Shown: positions 33,634 to 43,801, counted from the first letter of the stretch. The stretch: DNA of 59,489 nucleotides from Pseudomonas sp. (GCF_030150285.1 NZ_JASLGE010000086.1:1-59489), one strand, 5' to 3'. The notes: generated by a model from the sequence alone, not told the origin. Numbers and translations: made by a program.

Positions 33634-34518
33634 TCAGCGTTTCTGAGTCAGGGCACGACGCTCGAACTCGACAATGCGTTGACGATAATGCTCGATCGTC
33701 TGGGCCGTCAAAACGCTACGCTGGTCATCCTTCAACTCACCATTGAGTTCCTGGGACAACTTGCGCGCCGCCGCCACCATCACATCAAAGGCTTGCTTGG
33801 GATGGCGCGGGCCCGGCAGGCCCAGGAAGAAGCTCACGGCAGGCGTGGTGAACAGGTCGATATCATCCAGATCAAACACTCCCGGTTTCACGGCGTTGGC
33901 CATGGAGAACAACACTTCACCATTACCCGCCATGCTCTCGTGGCGATGGAAAATATCCATTTCACCGAAGCGCAAACCGCTTTCAAGAATGTTTTGCAGC
34001 AGCGCCGGGCCTTTGAAGCCATTCGGATCACGGCTGATCACACTGATGACCAACACTTCCTGTGCCGCTTGCGGCTCTTTGTCTTCGGCAGTCGTAATCG
34101 CGGCGCTGGCATTTGAGCGGCCACGCGGTGGTTTGCTTTCGGCAGGGAAATCGTCGTCACGCGCACTGAGGCTCGGTACGTTGTCGTCAAGATCAAGGTT
34201 GAGGTTCAAGTCACCCTGGCTTGGCTCACCAGCACGTTTGCCGCGCTTGGACCCTTTGTCCCGCGCCGGCATGCTCACCGACGGCAAATCATGTTCGTCC
34301 AGTTGTGGCTCTTTGTGCGCAGGCGTATCCAGAACACGTGAGGGGCCCAACAGCTCCGCACTGGTCTCTTCCTCATCGGACGCGTTGGAAAAGCTGCGAT
34401 CAAGGCGAAACTTGAGCTTGCCCTTGCCACCGCGCATACGGCGCCAGCCATCAAAAAGAATACCGGCGATAACCACTATGCCGATGACTATCAGCCACTC
34501 GCGCAGACCGATTTCCAT
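33634..34518 (-). CDS. zipA: Cell division protein ZipA
   Basis: 294 residues. An N-terminal membrane helix (residues ~8-24, LIVIGIVVIAGILFDGW) is followed by a basic patch (RRMRGGKGKLKFRLD), a long charged flexible linker (about 40-155) and a C-terminal FtsZ-binding domain (about 155-285). It tethers the Z ring to the inner membrane. Gene order smc-zipA-ligA is that of Pseudomonas. Confidence 0.95.
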   Translation of the reverse strand: MEIGLREWLIVIGIVVIAGILFDGWRRMRGGKGKLKFRLDRSFSNASDEEETSAELLGPSRVLDTPAHKEPQLDEHDLPSVSMPARDKGSKRGKRAGEPSQGDLNLNLDLDDNVPSLSARDDDFPAESKPPRGRSNASAAITTAEDKEPQAAQEVLVISVISRDPNGFKGPALLQNILESGLRFGEMDIFHRHESMAGNGEVLFSMANAVKPGVFDLDDIDLFTTPAVSFFLGLPGPRHPKQAFDVMVAAARKLSQELNGELKDDQRSVLTAQTIEHYRQRIVEFERRALTQKR

Positions 34519-34772
34519 GTAATCCCTTGCCCCTAAAAAATGATTCTATAAAGAAGAGCCTAAAGCCCTTTAAAACGCGGCACCAACTCTATGTTCTGAA
34601 TGGCGTTTTTCCACGTACAAAAAAATTAGACGTTAAATTAACACGACCAAAGATAACTTTACACCGTCTGTCGCATTGAGCTAGGCCTTAAGGCCTCATG
34701 ACTCGCAAGTCATTTCCTACAATCACCAGAGTTTTTTCTTACGAAAGAAAAAAGCTCCTAATTGCTTATAGC
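34519..34772. other. Gap between smc and zipA
   Basis: 254 bases, AT-rich, with a perfect 14-base palindrome AGGCCTTAAGGCCT (34683-34696). It presumably carries the zipA promoter; nothing else is visible. Confidence 0.4.
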
Positions 34773-37700
34773 TCATGCATCGACCATTGCCATTGCCTCC
34801 TCCACATCAACCGCAACAAGACGTGAACAGCCCGGCTCATGCATGGTCACCCCCATCAGCTGATCCGCCATTTCCATGGCGATCTTGTTGTGCGTGATGT
34901 AGATGAATTGCACCGTCTGCGACATCTCTTTCACCAGGCGCGCATAACGGCCTACGTTAGCGTCATCAAGCGGCGCATCAACCTCATCGAGCATGCAGAA
35001 CGGTGCGGGGTTGAGCTTGAAAATGGCAAATACCAGTGCCAGGGCAGTCAATGCTTTCTCGCCACCGGACAGCAAATGGATCGTGCTGTTTTTCTTGCCC
35101 GGTGGGCGCGCCATGATCGTCACCCCTGTATCGAGTAAATCTTCGCCCGTCAGTTCCAAATAAGCGCTTCCTCCCCCGAAAACTTTTGGGAAAAGCGCCT
35201 GTAATCCATCATTTATCTGATCAAAGGTGTCCTTGAAACGGCTGCGGGTCTCTTTGTCGATCTTGCGAATCACGTTTTCCAGCGTCTCAAGCGCCTCAAC
35301 AAGATCAGCATCCTGGGCATCCAGATAACGCTTGCGCTCTGACTGCTGTTGATACTCATCAATCGCCGCGAGGTTGATCGCACCCAGACGCTGAATCCGC
35401 GCTGCGATGCGCTCAAGCTCTTCTTCAGCTTGCTGCTCGTTGAGTTCAGCACTCAAGGTGGCAAGCACGCCGTGCAAGTCATAGCCATCGGCAAGCAACT
35501 GATCCTGCAACGCCGTGCGACGGACCGTTAGTGCCTGCCACTCCATACGCTGCTGCTCGAGTTGGCCGCGTATCAATTGGGACTGCTGCTCGGCCTGATT
35601 ACGTCGTTTTTCAGCATCACGCAACTCACGGTCCGCATCTTCCAGAGCGACCTGTGCGATCTTGAGTTCTTCATCCACGCTCATGCGCTTGTCGAGTAAC
35701 TCCTCAAGCTTGAGTCGCAGCTCTTCGAGCGGAGCCTCGCCCTCTTCCAGGTTCAAGGTGAGCTGTTCACGCTTTTCAGCCAGACGCTCGGCCTGCAACT
35801 CCAACCGCTCAAGCGCCTGGCGGGTCGAGTCGTGCTGGGCCCTGAGCGAGCCCAGACGAACGGCCAATTGATGCGCGTGATCCTGGTGCTGGCGCGCCTC
35901 CTGGCGCACGCGATCCAGTCGCTCACGCAAGCTGTCACGCCGAGCCAATAACAGCTCACGCTGTTCGGTATCGGTGGCCATGGCATCCAGCGCCTCTTGC
36001 AAGTTCAGGCGCGACTCACCGACCTGCTCGTGCTCCAGTGCCCGCTGCTCACCCAACTCGGCCAACTCTTCATCCAGACGACGTCGGCGCAAGGTCAATT
36101 GTTCGACTTTGGCTTTGCTGGCCGAGAGCCGAGCTTTGATCTCACCCTGCTGACGCGCTTCGTCCTGCAAACGACGACGAACCTGCTCGCGTGACTCTTC
36201 CTGCGTCAACTGTTGCTCACGCAAAACCTGTAATTGTTCTTCCAGTGTCGCCAGTATCGCGTCGTGCTCATCGCGCTCTTCAGCCAGCCGCTGAATTTCC
36301 TGGCCTCGGGCAAGGACGCCACTTTGCGCTTCACTGGCGCGGCACACACGCAAAAAGTTACGCCCTACCCAATAGCCCTCGCGACAGATGAAACTGCCGC
36401 CTTCGGGCAATTGAGCGCGCATCGCCAGCGCCTGCTCAAGGGACTCAACCGGCTTGACCTGCCCCAACCATGGCGACAGGTCAACATCAGCCTGGACCTT
36501 ACTCAACAGGCTGTCACCAGGATGACCCACTTGAGCGGCGCAGCTATACAGGCGCAAGTCACCCTGAGTAAACCCGGCCAGGTCCAGCGTTGCAAAATCG
36601 TCGACCAGCACCGCCTGCAAATCGGCACCGAGCACGGTTTCTACTGCAAGCTCCCAACCCGCCTCTACGCGCAACCCCTCTGCCAAGCGCGGACGCTCGG
36701 ACAGGTGCTGATCGCGTAGCCACTCGGCAGCCCCCGTACCCGGATCGAGGGCGGCCTGCTGTAGCGCTTCAAGCGAGGCCAACCGGCCATTGAGGCGCTG
36801 TAATTGACCTTGCGCCTGCTGTTGATGTTGAGTGGCTGTTTGCAAGTCATGACGCACTTGCTCAAGCGCCTCAACCAACTGTTCTTCACTGGACTGCAGT
36901 GCTTCTTGCGTCAACTCACGGGTAGCCAGCTCTTCGCTCAGCGCCAGAATGGCGGCATCTTCCGGGTCTGCCGCCAGCAAGGTGTGCTCTTCAGCCAACC
37001 GGCGCTGGCGTTCAGCCAGGCGCTCCATACTGGTTTCCAGCTGTTGGATACGGGCTTGCAGGACCTCAGACTGGCGCTGCGGCTCGGCCGAGCGCAGGTT
37101 GAAGGCGTCCCACTGCTCTTGCCAGCCGCGCATGGTCTGTTCGGATTCTTCCAGTGCCGCCGCTGACTCTTCGGCCGCCGCCTGGGTCAGCTCCTGCTCA
37201 GGCACCAGCATTTCAAGCTCTTCACCCAGGGTGGCGAGCAAGGTTCGGTCGTGCCCCAGGTGCGATTCGGTTTCAAGGCGCGAGCGTTCAGCTTCGCGCA
37301 GGTCGTCCTGCAACTGTCGCAAACGCTGCTGGCCGTGCTGAATGCTTTGCTCTACGCGGGCAATGTCACCGCCGACCGAATAGAAACGCCCCTGCACCAG
37401 ATTGAAACGCTCGGACAGGTCATGGTGCCCGTCACGCAAGCGCTCAATACTGGCATCGGCGTTACGCTGCTCGGCAACCAATGCCTCGAAACTGACTTCC
37501 TGATTACCGATAACGGCTTCGCGCTGCCCCACTTGCTCGTTCAATGTCTGCCAGCGCAAGGCTGACAACTGAGCCTTGAGCTGGCGCTCTTCGCCCTTGT
37601 ATTCCTGGAACTTCTCGGCAGCCTGTGCCTGGCGGTGCAGACGCTCAAGCTGACGCCCCAACTCCTCGCGCAAATCGGTCAGCCGTGCAAGGTTTTCATG

Positions 37701-38261
37701 GGTACGACGGATCCGGCTCTCGGTCTCGCGGCGACGCTCCTTGTATTTGGAGATGCCCGCCGCCTCTTCGATAAAGTTACGCAGGTCTTCAGGCTTGGAC
37801 TCGATCAGCTTGGAGATCATGCCCTGCTCGATGATCGAATAACTGCGCGGCCCAAGCCCTGTGCCGAGAAAGATATCGGTGATATCACGACGGCGGCACT
37901 TGGTGCCATTCAGGTAGTAAGTGGTCTGACTCTCGCGGGTGACCTTGCGGCGGATAGAGATTTCAGCATAAGCCGCATACTCACCCAGCAGCGTGCCATC
38001 CGAATTATCGAACACCAGCTCAATGCTCGCCTGGCTGACGGGCTTACGGCTCGTGGAACCGTTGAAGATAACGTCCGTCATTGACTCGCCGCGCAGGTTT
38101 TTGGCGGAGCTTTCGCCCATCACCCAGCGTACGGCGTCAATGATGTTCGACTTGCCGCAGCCATTCGGCCCCACGACCGCCGCCATGTTGCTCGGAAAGT
38201 TAACGGTTGTCGGATCAACGAAAGACTTGAAGCCTGCGAGTTTGATGCACTTGAGCCGCAC
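34773..38261 (-). CDS. smc: Chromosome segregation protein SMC
   Basis: 1162 residues. The N-terminal ATPase half has Walker A GPNGCGKSNIIDAVRW (near residue 32). Two long coiled coils flank a hinge at about 500-640. The C-terminal half has the signature LSGGEKALTALAL and Walker B FCMLDEVDAPLDD. It organises the chromosome as a V-shaped dimer. It begins two bases from the end of the upstream GntR gene, so the two are probably cotranscribed. Confidence 0.97.
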   Translation of the reverse strand: MRLKCIKLAGFKSFVDPTTVNFPSNMAAVVGPNGCGKSNIIDAVRWVMGESSAKNLRGESMTDVIFNGSTSRKPVSQASIELVFDNSDGTLLGEYAAYAEISIRRKVTRESQTTYYLNGTKCRRRDITDIFLGTGLGPRSYSIIEQGMISKLIESKPEDLRNFIEEAAGISKYKERRRETESRIRRTHENLARLTDLREELGRQLERLHRQAQAAEKFQEYKGEERQLKAQLSALRWQTLNEQVGQREAVIGNQEVSFEALVAEQRNADASIERLRDGHHDLSERFNLVQGRFYSVGGDIARVEQSIQHGQQRLRQLQDDLREAERSRLETESHLGHDRTLLATLGEELEMLVPEQELTQAAAEESAAALEESEQTMRGWQEQWDAFNLRSAEPQRQSEVLQARIQQLETSMERLAERQRRLAEEHTLLAADPEDAAILALSEELATRELTQEALQSSEEQLVEALEQVRHDLQTATQHQQQAQGQLQRLNGRLASLEALQQAALDPGTGAAEWLRDQHLSERPRLAEGLRVEAGWELAVETVLGADLQAVLVDDFATLDLAGFTQGDLRLYSCAAQVGHPGDSLLSKVQADVDLSPWLGQVKPVESLEQALAMRAQLPEGGSFICREGYWVGRNFLRVCRASEAQSGVLARGQEIQRLAEERDEHDAILATLEEQLQVLREQQLTQEESREQVRRRLQDEARQQGEIKARLSASKAKVEQLTLRRRRLDEELAELGEQRALEHEQVGESRLNLQEALDAMATDTEQRELLLARRDSLRERLDRVRQEARQHQDHAHQLAVRLGSLRAQHDSTRQALERLELQAERLAEKREQLTLNLEEGEAPLEELRLKLEELLDKRMSVDEELKIAQVALEDADRELRDAEKRRNQAEQQSQLIRGQLEQQRMEWQALTVRRTALQDQLLADGYDLHGVLATLSAELNEQQAEEELERIAARIQRLGAINLAAIDEYQQQSERKRYLDAQDADLVEALETLENVIRKIDKETRSRFKDTFDQINDGLQALFPKVFGGGSAYLELTGEDLLDTGVTIMARPPGKKNSTIHLLSGGEKALTALALVFAIFKLNPAPFCMLDEVDAPLDDANVGRYARLVKEMSQTVQFIYITHNKIAMEMADQLMGVTMHEPGCSRLVAVDVEEAMAMVDA

Positions 38262-38263
38262 GC

Positions 38264-38923
38264 TTAGGCAACCGCCAGGGCAGACAGCACCAGTTCACAA
38301 CTGCGTTGAGCGTAGCGGCTCAACACCACACGAATTTCAGGCAGATCACGCGCCAGCACTGCGTCGAGCAGTTGCGCAAACAAGGTCAGAAATTCACTCA
38401 TTTCAGCCTTGCGTTGCTCCAGGGCAAGGTAATAGGCGCGACTCATGGCCGGGTGAAGGTTCTCGACGGTTTCCTGCAAGTAGGGGTTATCCGCAAACGG
38501 ATAAGCAGCGCGCATGACATTGAAGCTGTCTTCTACGAAGGCACTGATGTCCTGGCGTTCATAGCTGGCGATCAGGCGTTGCTGAATTTGCAGGAACGGC
38601 CCCAGATCGGCCTGTACCGCCCAGCGCTGGGCAACCGCATTGCCGAGCAGAATGTACATCTCGCTCATCAGCGTGCACAGGCTCTGCACCTTGTGCGCGG
38701 TGAGCTCAGTCACATGTGCGCCCCGCCGTGGAAGAATGGCGATCAGGTGTCGGCGCTCGAGAATCAACAGGGCTTCGCGTACTGACCCGCGGCTGACATT
38801 GAGTGCCAGCGTCACTTTTTGTTCCTGAATGCGCTCCCCGGGCTTGAGCTCGCCACGAATGATGCGTTCGGCGAGGTGGTGAGCGATTTGCTCGGCGAGA
38901 CTATCCGGCGCCTTGAACGTCAT
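38264..38923 (-). CDS. GntR-family regulator (FadR/FCD type)
   Basis: 219 residues. The winged helix-turn-helix is at about 10-75 (GELKPGERIQEQ, NVSRGSVREALLILERRHLI), with a helical FCD ligand-binding domain after it. In related Pseudomonas a GntR gene at this position (PA1526-like) lies near the xanthine dehydrogenase and guaD genes, so control of purine catabolism is plausible. The repeated TTGATC[A/G]GTACAG upstream is a candidate operator. Confidence 0.88.
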   Translation of the reverse strand: MTFKAPDSLAEQIAHHLAERIIRGELKPGERIQEQKVTLALNVSRGSVREALLILERRHLIAILPRRGAHVTELTAHKVQSLCTLMSEMYILLGNAVAQRWAVQADLGPFLQIQQRLIASYERQDISAFVEDSFNVMRAAYPFADNPYLQETVENLHPAMSRAYYLALEQRKAEMSEFLTLFAQLLDAVLARDLPEIRVVLSRYAQRSCELVLSALAVA

Positions 38924-38941
38924 GTTTTACCTTCAAAATCT

Positions 38942-38986
38942 TTGATCAGTACAGGCGGTGCAGTGTAACGCACTTGATCGGTACAG
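38942..38986. promoter_or_regulatory. Candidate GntR operator pair
   Basis: Two direct copies of a 13-base word, TTGATCAGTACAG (38942-38954) and TTGATCGGTACAG (38974-38986), lie just upstream of the GntR gene, with starts 32 bases apart (about three helical turns). They may bind the GntR product. Confidence 0.5.
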
Positions 38987-39453
38987 ATAGATGCCTCCAG
39001 TGCAGAATTTGGCACAACTCAAGCAAAAAAATCACGGATGCTGTCGCAAGGGCATCAAGGACTGGCCCCCTTTACTTTCGGCTCGCTCATGACGCTCATT
39101 ATCGAGCAAGGATTTACTCAAAAAACCGCCATACAGGCCGACAACGACGGCTCCAGCCCCAGGCAATTTAGAAAAGTACATTGCGAGCGGTCGCCCTCCG
39201 AATGCCATCCCTGCACACGCAGCAGGGTTGCCACGGCATCAGCATGACGCATAATTGCTCACTGGATCTTGAACACAGCCTGGGCTGGCTCAATCCCGCT
39301 TGCTGGGTTCTGCTGGCAGGCACTTGGGTTTGAGCATGACTAGCCAATCGCCACCTGTCGCACTCACGCTGGCCAACACGGCGCTGGTGCGCCTCCCATT
39401 ATCCGATGGCGGCTGTCCTCACGACGCCGCCACGCTACGAGTTGAGAACCCTG
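38987..39453. other. Gap between the GntR gene and guaD
   Basis: About 470 bases with no supported gene. In P. aeruginosa xdhA, xdhB and xdhC lie here; nothing resembling them was recognised. The guaD promoter is presumably in the right part. Confidence 0.4.
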
Positions 39454-40752
39454 ATGACCTGTAAAGCCTACCGTGCCGCAATCTTGCACAGCATCGCCGA
39501 CCCTGCCGAAGTGGGTGTCGAGGCTTCGTATGAGTACTTTGAAGACGGCTTGCTGGTGGTCGATAACGGCCAGATCAAAGCGGTAGGGCCGGCCAGTGAA
39601 CTGCTCACGACCCTGGCCGCCGAGACTGAAATCACGACATACAGTGACGCTCTGATCACGCCCGGTTTTATCGACACGCATATCCATTTCCCGCAGACCG
39701 GTATGATTGGTGCCTACGGCGAACAACTGCTGGATTGGCTGAACACCTACACATTCCCGTGCGAAAGCCAGTTTGCCGACAAATCACATGCTGACGAAGT
39801 CGCCGCTATTTTCGTCAAGGAACTGCTACGCAACGGCACCACCACAGCGCTGGTGTTCGGCAGTGTCCACCCACAGTCGGTCGACGCCCTGTTCGAAGCC
39901 GCCGAACGCCTTGATCTGTGCCTGATTGCGGGCAAGGTGATGATGGATCGCAACGCTCCCGACTACCTGACCGACACCGCCGAGACCGGCTACAACGAGA
40001 GCAAGGCCCTGATTGAACGCTGGCACGGCAAGGGCCGCCTGCACTATGCCGTCACCCCACGTTTCGCCCCTACCAGCACCCCCGAGCAACTCACCCTCGC
40101 AGGCCAGTTACTGCGTGAATACCCGGACGTGTATCTACATACCCACATCAGCGAAAACCTTCAGGAGATCGCATGGGTCAAGTCACTGTTTCCAGAGCGC
40201 AAGGGCTATCTGGACGTGTACGACCATTACCAACTGCTGGGTGAGCGCTCGGTCTTTGCCCACGGCGTGCATCTGTGTGATGACGAATGCGCCCGTTTGG
40301 CCGAGACCGGCTCAGCAGTGGCTTTCTGCCCTACGTCCAACTTGTTTCTGGGCAGCGGCCTGTTTAATTTGCCAATGGCCGAAAAGCACAAACTCAATGT
40401 CGGCCTGGGAACAGATGTGGGAGCGGGGACCAGTTTTTCACTGCTTAATACGCTGAACGAAGCCTACAAGGTGATGCAACTGCAAGGCGCTCGCCTCAAT
40501 CCGTTCAAGTCGTTGTATTTGGCGACGCTGGGCGGCGCGCGCGCGCTGCGCCTTGAGGACAGGATCGGCACATTGCAACCGGGCAGTGATGCCGACTTTG
40601 TGGTGCTCGACTATACCGCGACACCCTTGATGAACTATCGCATCAAGCAGTCCAGGGACATTGCTGAAACACTGTTTGTACTGATGACTCTAGGTGATGA
40701 CCGCACAATCCTGGAGACCTATGCGGCGGGCCATAGCGTTCATCAGCGCTGA
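39454..40752 (+). CDS. guaD: Guanine deaminase
   Basis: A 432-residue amidohydrolase that converts guanine to xanthine and ammonia. The metal motif PGFIDTHIHFPQTGMIG is near residue 71, followed by LDWLNTYTFPCE. A second His pair is in YLHTHISEN (near 228), and the catalytic Asp is in GLGTDVGAGTSFS (near 329). The start at 39454 (MTCKAYRAAILHSIADP) fits the family N-terminus; an upstream in-frame ATG at 39406 would add 16 residues. Confidence 0.94.
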   Translation: MTCKAYRAAILHSIADPAEVGVEASYEYFEDGLLVVDNGQIKAVGPASELLTTLAAETEITTYSDALITPGFIDTHIHFPQTGMIGAYGEQLLDWLNTYTFPCESQFADKSHADEVAAIFVKELLRNGTTTALVFGSVHPQSVDALFEAAERLDLCLIAGKVMMDRNAPDYLTDTAETGYNESKALIERWHGKGRLHYAVTPRFAPTSTPEQLTLAGQLLREYPDVYLHTHISENLQEIAWVKSLFPERKGYLDVYDHYQLLGERSVFAHGVHLCDDECARLAETGSAVAFCPTSNLFLGSGLFNLPMAEKHKLNVGLGTDVGAGTSFSLLNTLNEAYKVMQLQGARLNPFKSLYLATLGGARALRLEDRIGTLQPGSDADFVVLDYTATPLMNYRIKQSRDIAETLFVLMTLGDDRTILETYAAGHSVHQR

Positions 40753-40774
40753 TCGGCAAGGGCATCTGCGCGAT

Positions 40775-40818
40775 GCTCGCGAAGACTTCAACCTATGGAC
40801 ACTATGATCTTCGCGAGC
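40775..40818. terminator. Inverted repeat between guaD and the next GntR gene
   Basis: Perfect 11-base arms GCTCGCGAAGA / TCTTCGCGAGC with a 22-base loop, in the gap between convergent genes. The CTCGCGA core recalls the REP-like element at 12044. It can act as a terminator or mRNA-stabilising hairpin for both genes. Confidence 0.55.
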
Positions 40819-40853
40819 CCGGGTAGAAGCTGCCAGCACAATGAAAGCGAACA

Positions 40854-41621
40854 TTAAATCTTTGCAGGCAACCTCGGGCTTTTGCCCTTGGTCTGCAGCA
40901 AATGAGAGAACACGGCATGCAGATCGTCTGAGGCGCTTTCTTCGTCCAGGTTGAGCTTGCTGTCGATATGATCCATGTGATGCATCATCAGGTGTACAGC
41001 AAGCGTGGCATCACGCGCCTCAATGGCATCAATCAATTGCATATGCTCGTCATAGGAGCAGTGCGAGCGGTTGCCGCTTTCATACTGGGCGATGATCAGC
41101 GACGTTTGCGACACAAGGCTGCGCTGGAAGCTTATCAAGGGTGCATTCTTGGCGGCTTCGGCCAACTTCAGGTGGAACTCGCCGGACAAACGAATCCCAG
41201 CCCCACGATCCCCCCGCGAAAAACTGTCGCGTTCGTCTTGCACCATTTTGCGCAATTGTGCGAGGTCGTCAGCTCCGGCATTCACAACGGCCAACTCAGT
41301 GATGGCCTTTTCAACCAGGCGGCGGGCAAAAAACACCTGACGCGCTTCCTCTACGCTCGGGCTCGCCACCACCGCTCCGCGATTAGGGCGAAGCAGCACA
41401 ACCCCCTCATGAGCGAGGCGCGACAAGGCGCGGCGGATGATAGTGCGGCTGACCCCAAAAATTTCACCCAGCGCTTCTTCGCTCAGTTTTGTACCAGGCG
41501 CTAGCCGCTGCTCCAGGATCGCCTCGAAAATATGCGCGTAGACAATATCGTCCTGGGTTCCACTGCGCCCAGCGTTAGTGGGGCGAGATTGTTTCTTGAG
41601 AGGCTGCAACTGTTCGTTCAT
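40854..41621 (-). CDS. GntR-family regulator, FCD type
   Basis: 255 residues. The helix-turn-helix is at about 22-85 (LAPGTKLSEEALGEIFGVSR, TIIRRALSRLAHEGVV), with an FCD domain after it. A longer frame (from 41720) was rejected because its first 33 residues are not typical. It is divergent from the BenE-type permease and the shared gap has two dyads (41713 and 41737), so it probably regulates the permease. Confidence 0.88.
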   Translation of the reverse strand: MNEQLQPLKKQSRPTNAGRSGTQDDIVYAHIFEAILEQRLAPGTKLSEEALGEIFGVSRTIIRRALSRLAHEGVVLLRPNRGAVVASPSVEEARQVFFARRLVEKAITELAVVNAGADDLAQLRKMVQDERDSFSRGDRGAGIRLSGEFHLKLAEAAKNAPLISFQRSLVSQTSLIIAQYESGNRSHCSYDEHMQLIDAIEARDATLAVHLMMHHMDHIDSKLNLDEESASDDLHAVFSHLLQTKGKSPRLPAKI

Positions 41622-41712
41622 GGGAACTCGTGTGGGGAAACGGCCGTGCTGTAAGGTTAATACGTTAACGACCAGCGCTGACAAAGAGTTAATGCAATAG
41701 AAACAGTTCGCA

Positions 41713-41752
41713 TTGTACACAAAGCAGAATGCCAGTACGACTGTACGGTCGT
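41713..41752. promoter_or_regulatory. Candidate operator region between a GntR gene and the permease
   Basis: TTGT-AC-ACAA (41713-41722) and ACGAC-TGTACG-GTCGT (41737-41752) are two short dyads in the divergent promoter gap. FadR-type GntR proteins usually bind such imperfect palindromes. Which one is used is not known. Confidence 0.45.
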
Positions 41753-41858
41753 TTGCGCTGACTGCTGTATAGCAATGAAATGTAACGTTTGCGTTTAGGC
41801 TTTATGTCCGAAGAGAGACTTTTTGTAGAACGCCCTTCAGTACAAGGAACAGTGTTTC

Positions 41859-43049
41859 ATGACCGATGCCACCCAGCCCCGCTTGCACCCGCTGGCCGAT
41901 ACCTCGCCATCAGCAGTGGTTGCAGGTTTTATTTCGATGATGACCGGCTACACCAGTTCGCTGGTGCTGATGTTTCAGGCCGGACAGGCCGCCGGCTTGA
42001 CCAGTGGGCAAATTTCGTCGTGGATCTGGGCGTTGTCCATTGGCATGGCTATTTGCAGCATCGGACTCTCATTGCGCTACCGCACACCGATCACCATTGC
42101 CTGGTCAACCCCCGGGGCTGCCTTGTTGATCACCAGCCTGGGGACGGTCAGTTACGGCGAAGCCATTGGAGCGTACATCACGTGCGCCGTGCTGGTGATC
42201 ATTTGCGGTATGACCGGCAGTTTCGAGCGATTGGTCAAGCGCATTCCAGCATCATTGGCAGCCGCTTTGTTGGCAGGGATTCTATTCAAGATCGGCAGTG
42301 AAATTTTTGTCGCCGCCCAGCATCGAATGGGGTTGGTGGTAGGGATGTTCCTGACCTACCTGATCGTCAAGCGCCTGTCCCCGCGCTATGCCGTACTCGG
42401 GGCGCTGCTGGTAGGGACTGCACTCTCGGCCCTGCTCGGGCTGCTGGACTTCAGCGGCTTCGCACTTGAAGTGGCAGTGCCTGTGTGGACCACACCGTCT
42501 TTTTCAGTGGCCGCCACTATCAGCATTGGCATCCCGCTCTTTGTGGTCGCCATGACCTCGCAAAACATGCCGGGCATCGCCGTACTCCGAGCCGATGGTT
42601 ACAACGTGCCTGCATCGCCGCTCATTACAACCACCGGCGTGGCCTCGATGCTGCTTGCCCCTTTCGGCTCCCATGGCATTAACCTGGCAGCGATCAGTGC
42701 GGCCATCTGTTCGGGCCCACATGCCCACGAAGACCCGAAAAAACGCTATACGGCAGCCATGTGGTGCGGCATTTTCTATGGTATTGCCGGCACCTTTGGG
42801 GCCACCCTGGCGGCCTTGTTCGCCGCCTTTCCCAAAGAGTTGGTGCTGTCGATTGCCGCTCTGGCTTTGTTTGGCTCAATCATCAACGGCTTGAGCCTTG
42901 CCATGAACGAGCCCAAGGAGCGTGAAGCCGCACTCATCACTTTTATGGTCACAGCCTCGGGCATGACCCTGTTCTCGGTCGGTTCGGCTTTTTGGGGCAT
43001 TGTGGCGGGGGTGCTGACGTTAATCGTTTTGAACTACAAGGCCAGGTAG
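41859..43049 (+). CDS. BenE-family permease
   Basis: 396 residues with about 11-12 membrane helices. The family motif is seen in PITIAWSTPGAALL (near residue 75), and NMPGIAVLRADGY and SHGINLAAISAAICSGPHA follow. Members carry benzoate or related substrates with H+; the substrate here is unknown. In P. aeruginosa a purine-type transporter (PA1519) occupies this position, so a role in purine or aromatic uptake is only inferred from the neighbours guaD and the GntR gene. Confidence 0.85.
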   Translation: MTDATQPRLHPLADTSPSAVVAGFISMMTGYTSSLVLMFQAGQAAGLTSGQISSWIWALSIGMAICSIGLSLRYRTPITIAWSTPGAALLITSLGTVSYGEAIGAYITCAVLVIICGMTGSFERLVKRIPASLAAALLAGILFKIGSEIFVAAQHRMGLVVGMFLTYLIVKRLSPRYAVLGALLVGTALSALLGLLDFSGFALEVAVPVWTTPSFSVAATISIGIPLFVVAMTSQNMPGIAVLRADGYNVPASPLITTTGVASMLLAPFGSHGINLAAISAAICSGPHAHEDPKKRYTAAMWCGIFYGIAGTFGATLAALFAAFPKELVLSIAALALFGSIINGLSLAMNEPKEREAALITFMVTASGMTLFSVGSAFWGIVAGVLTLIVLNYKAR

Positions 43050-43065
43050 CCAGGCATATGCATGC

Positions 43066-43093
43066 GCGCTCTTGCAGAGGGCTGCAAGAGCGC
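43066..43093. terminator. Bidirectional terminator between the permease and pyrF
   Basis: Arms GCGCTCTTGCAG / CTGCAAGAGCGC with a 4-base loop, in the 53-base gap between convergent genes. Confidence 0.8.
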
Positions 43094-43102
43094 CGCCAGG
43101 CC

Positions 43103-43801
43103 TCACGCCAACTCAGCAACCACGTCTGCCAACGCCTTGGCCGGATCAGCAGCCTGGCTGATCGGACGACCAATCACCAAATAGTCGGAACCTGCTTGCA
43201 GCGCCTGACGCGGGGTCAGAATACGGCGCTGATCATCCAGCGCGCTGCCTGCAGGGCGAATACCCGGTGTTACCAGTTGCAACGAAGGGTGCGCCTGCTT
43301 CAACGCTTGCGCTTCCAGAGCTGAACACACCAGACCATCCATACCGGCCTTCTGCGCCAAGGCTGCAAGGCGCAAAACCTGCTCTTGCGGCTCGATGTCC
43401 AGGCCAATCCCGGCAAGGTCCTCACGCTCCATACTGGTCAGCACCGTCACACCGATCAGCAGCGGCTGCGGGCCTGTGCGCTGGTCAAGCACCTCACGGC
43501 ACGCAGCCATCATGCGCAGTCCTCCTGAGCAATGCACGTTGACCATCCACACGCCCATTTCGGCTGCGGCTTTAACGGCCATCGCCGTGGTGTTGGGAAT
43601 GTCATGGAATTTAAGGTCCAGAAACACATCGAACCCTTTATCACGCAGGGTTCCCACGATCTCTGAAGCACAACTGGTGAACAGTTCCTTACCCACTTTC
43701 ACGCGGCACAGCTTGGGGTCCAACTGATCAGCCAATTTCAGTGCGGCATCGCGTGTCGGGAAATCCAGGGCGACGATGATGGGAGTCTGGCAATCGGACA
43801 T
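43103..43801 (-). CDS. pyrF: Orotidine 5'-phosphate decarboxylase
   Basis: A 232-residue enzyme that makes UMP from OMP, the last step of UMP synthesis. The catalytic DLKFHDIPNT (near residue 62) and the phosphate loop LVTPGIRPAG are clear. The ATG at 43801 (MSDCQTPIIVALDFP) gives the usual length; a frame from 43972 would add 57 residues without homology. Confidence 0.96.
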   Translation of the reverse strand: MSDCQTPIIVALDFPTRDAALKLADQLDPKLCRVKVGKELFTSCASEIVGTLRDKGFDVFLDLKFHDIPNTTAMAVKAAAEMGVWMVNVHCSGGLRMMAACREVLDQRTGPQPLLIGVTVLTSMEREDLAGIGLDIEPQEQVLRLAALAQKAGMDGLVCSALEAQALKQAHPSLQLVTPGIRPAGSALDDQRRILTPRQALQAGSDYLVIGRPISQAADPAKALADVVAELA

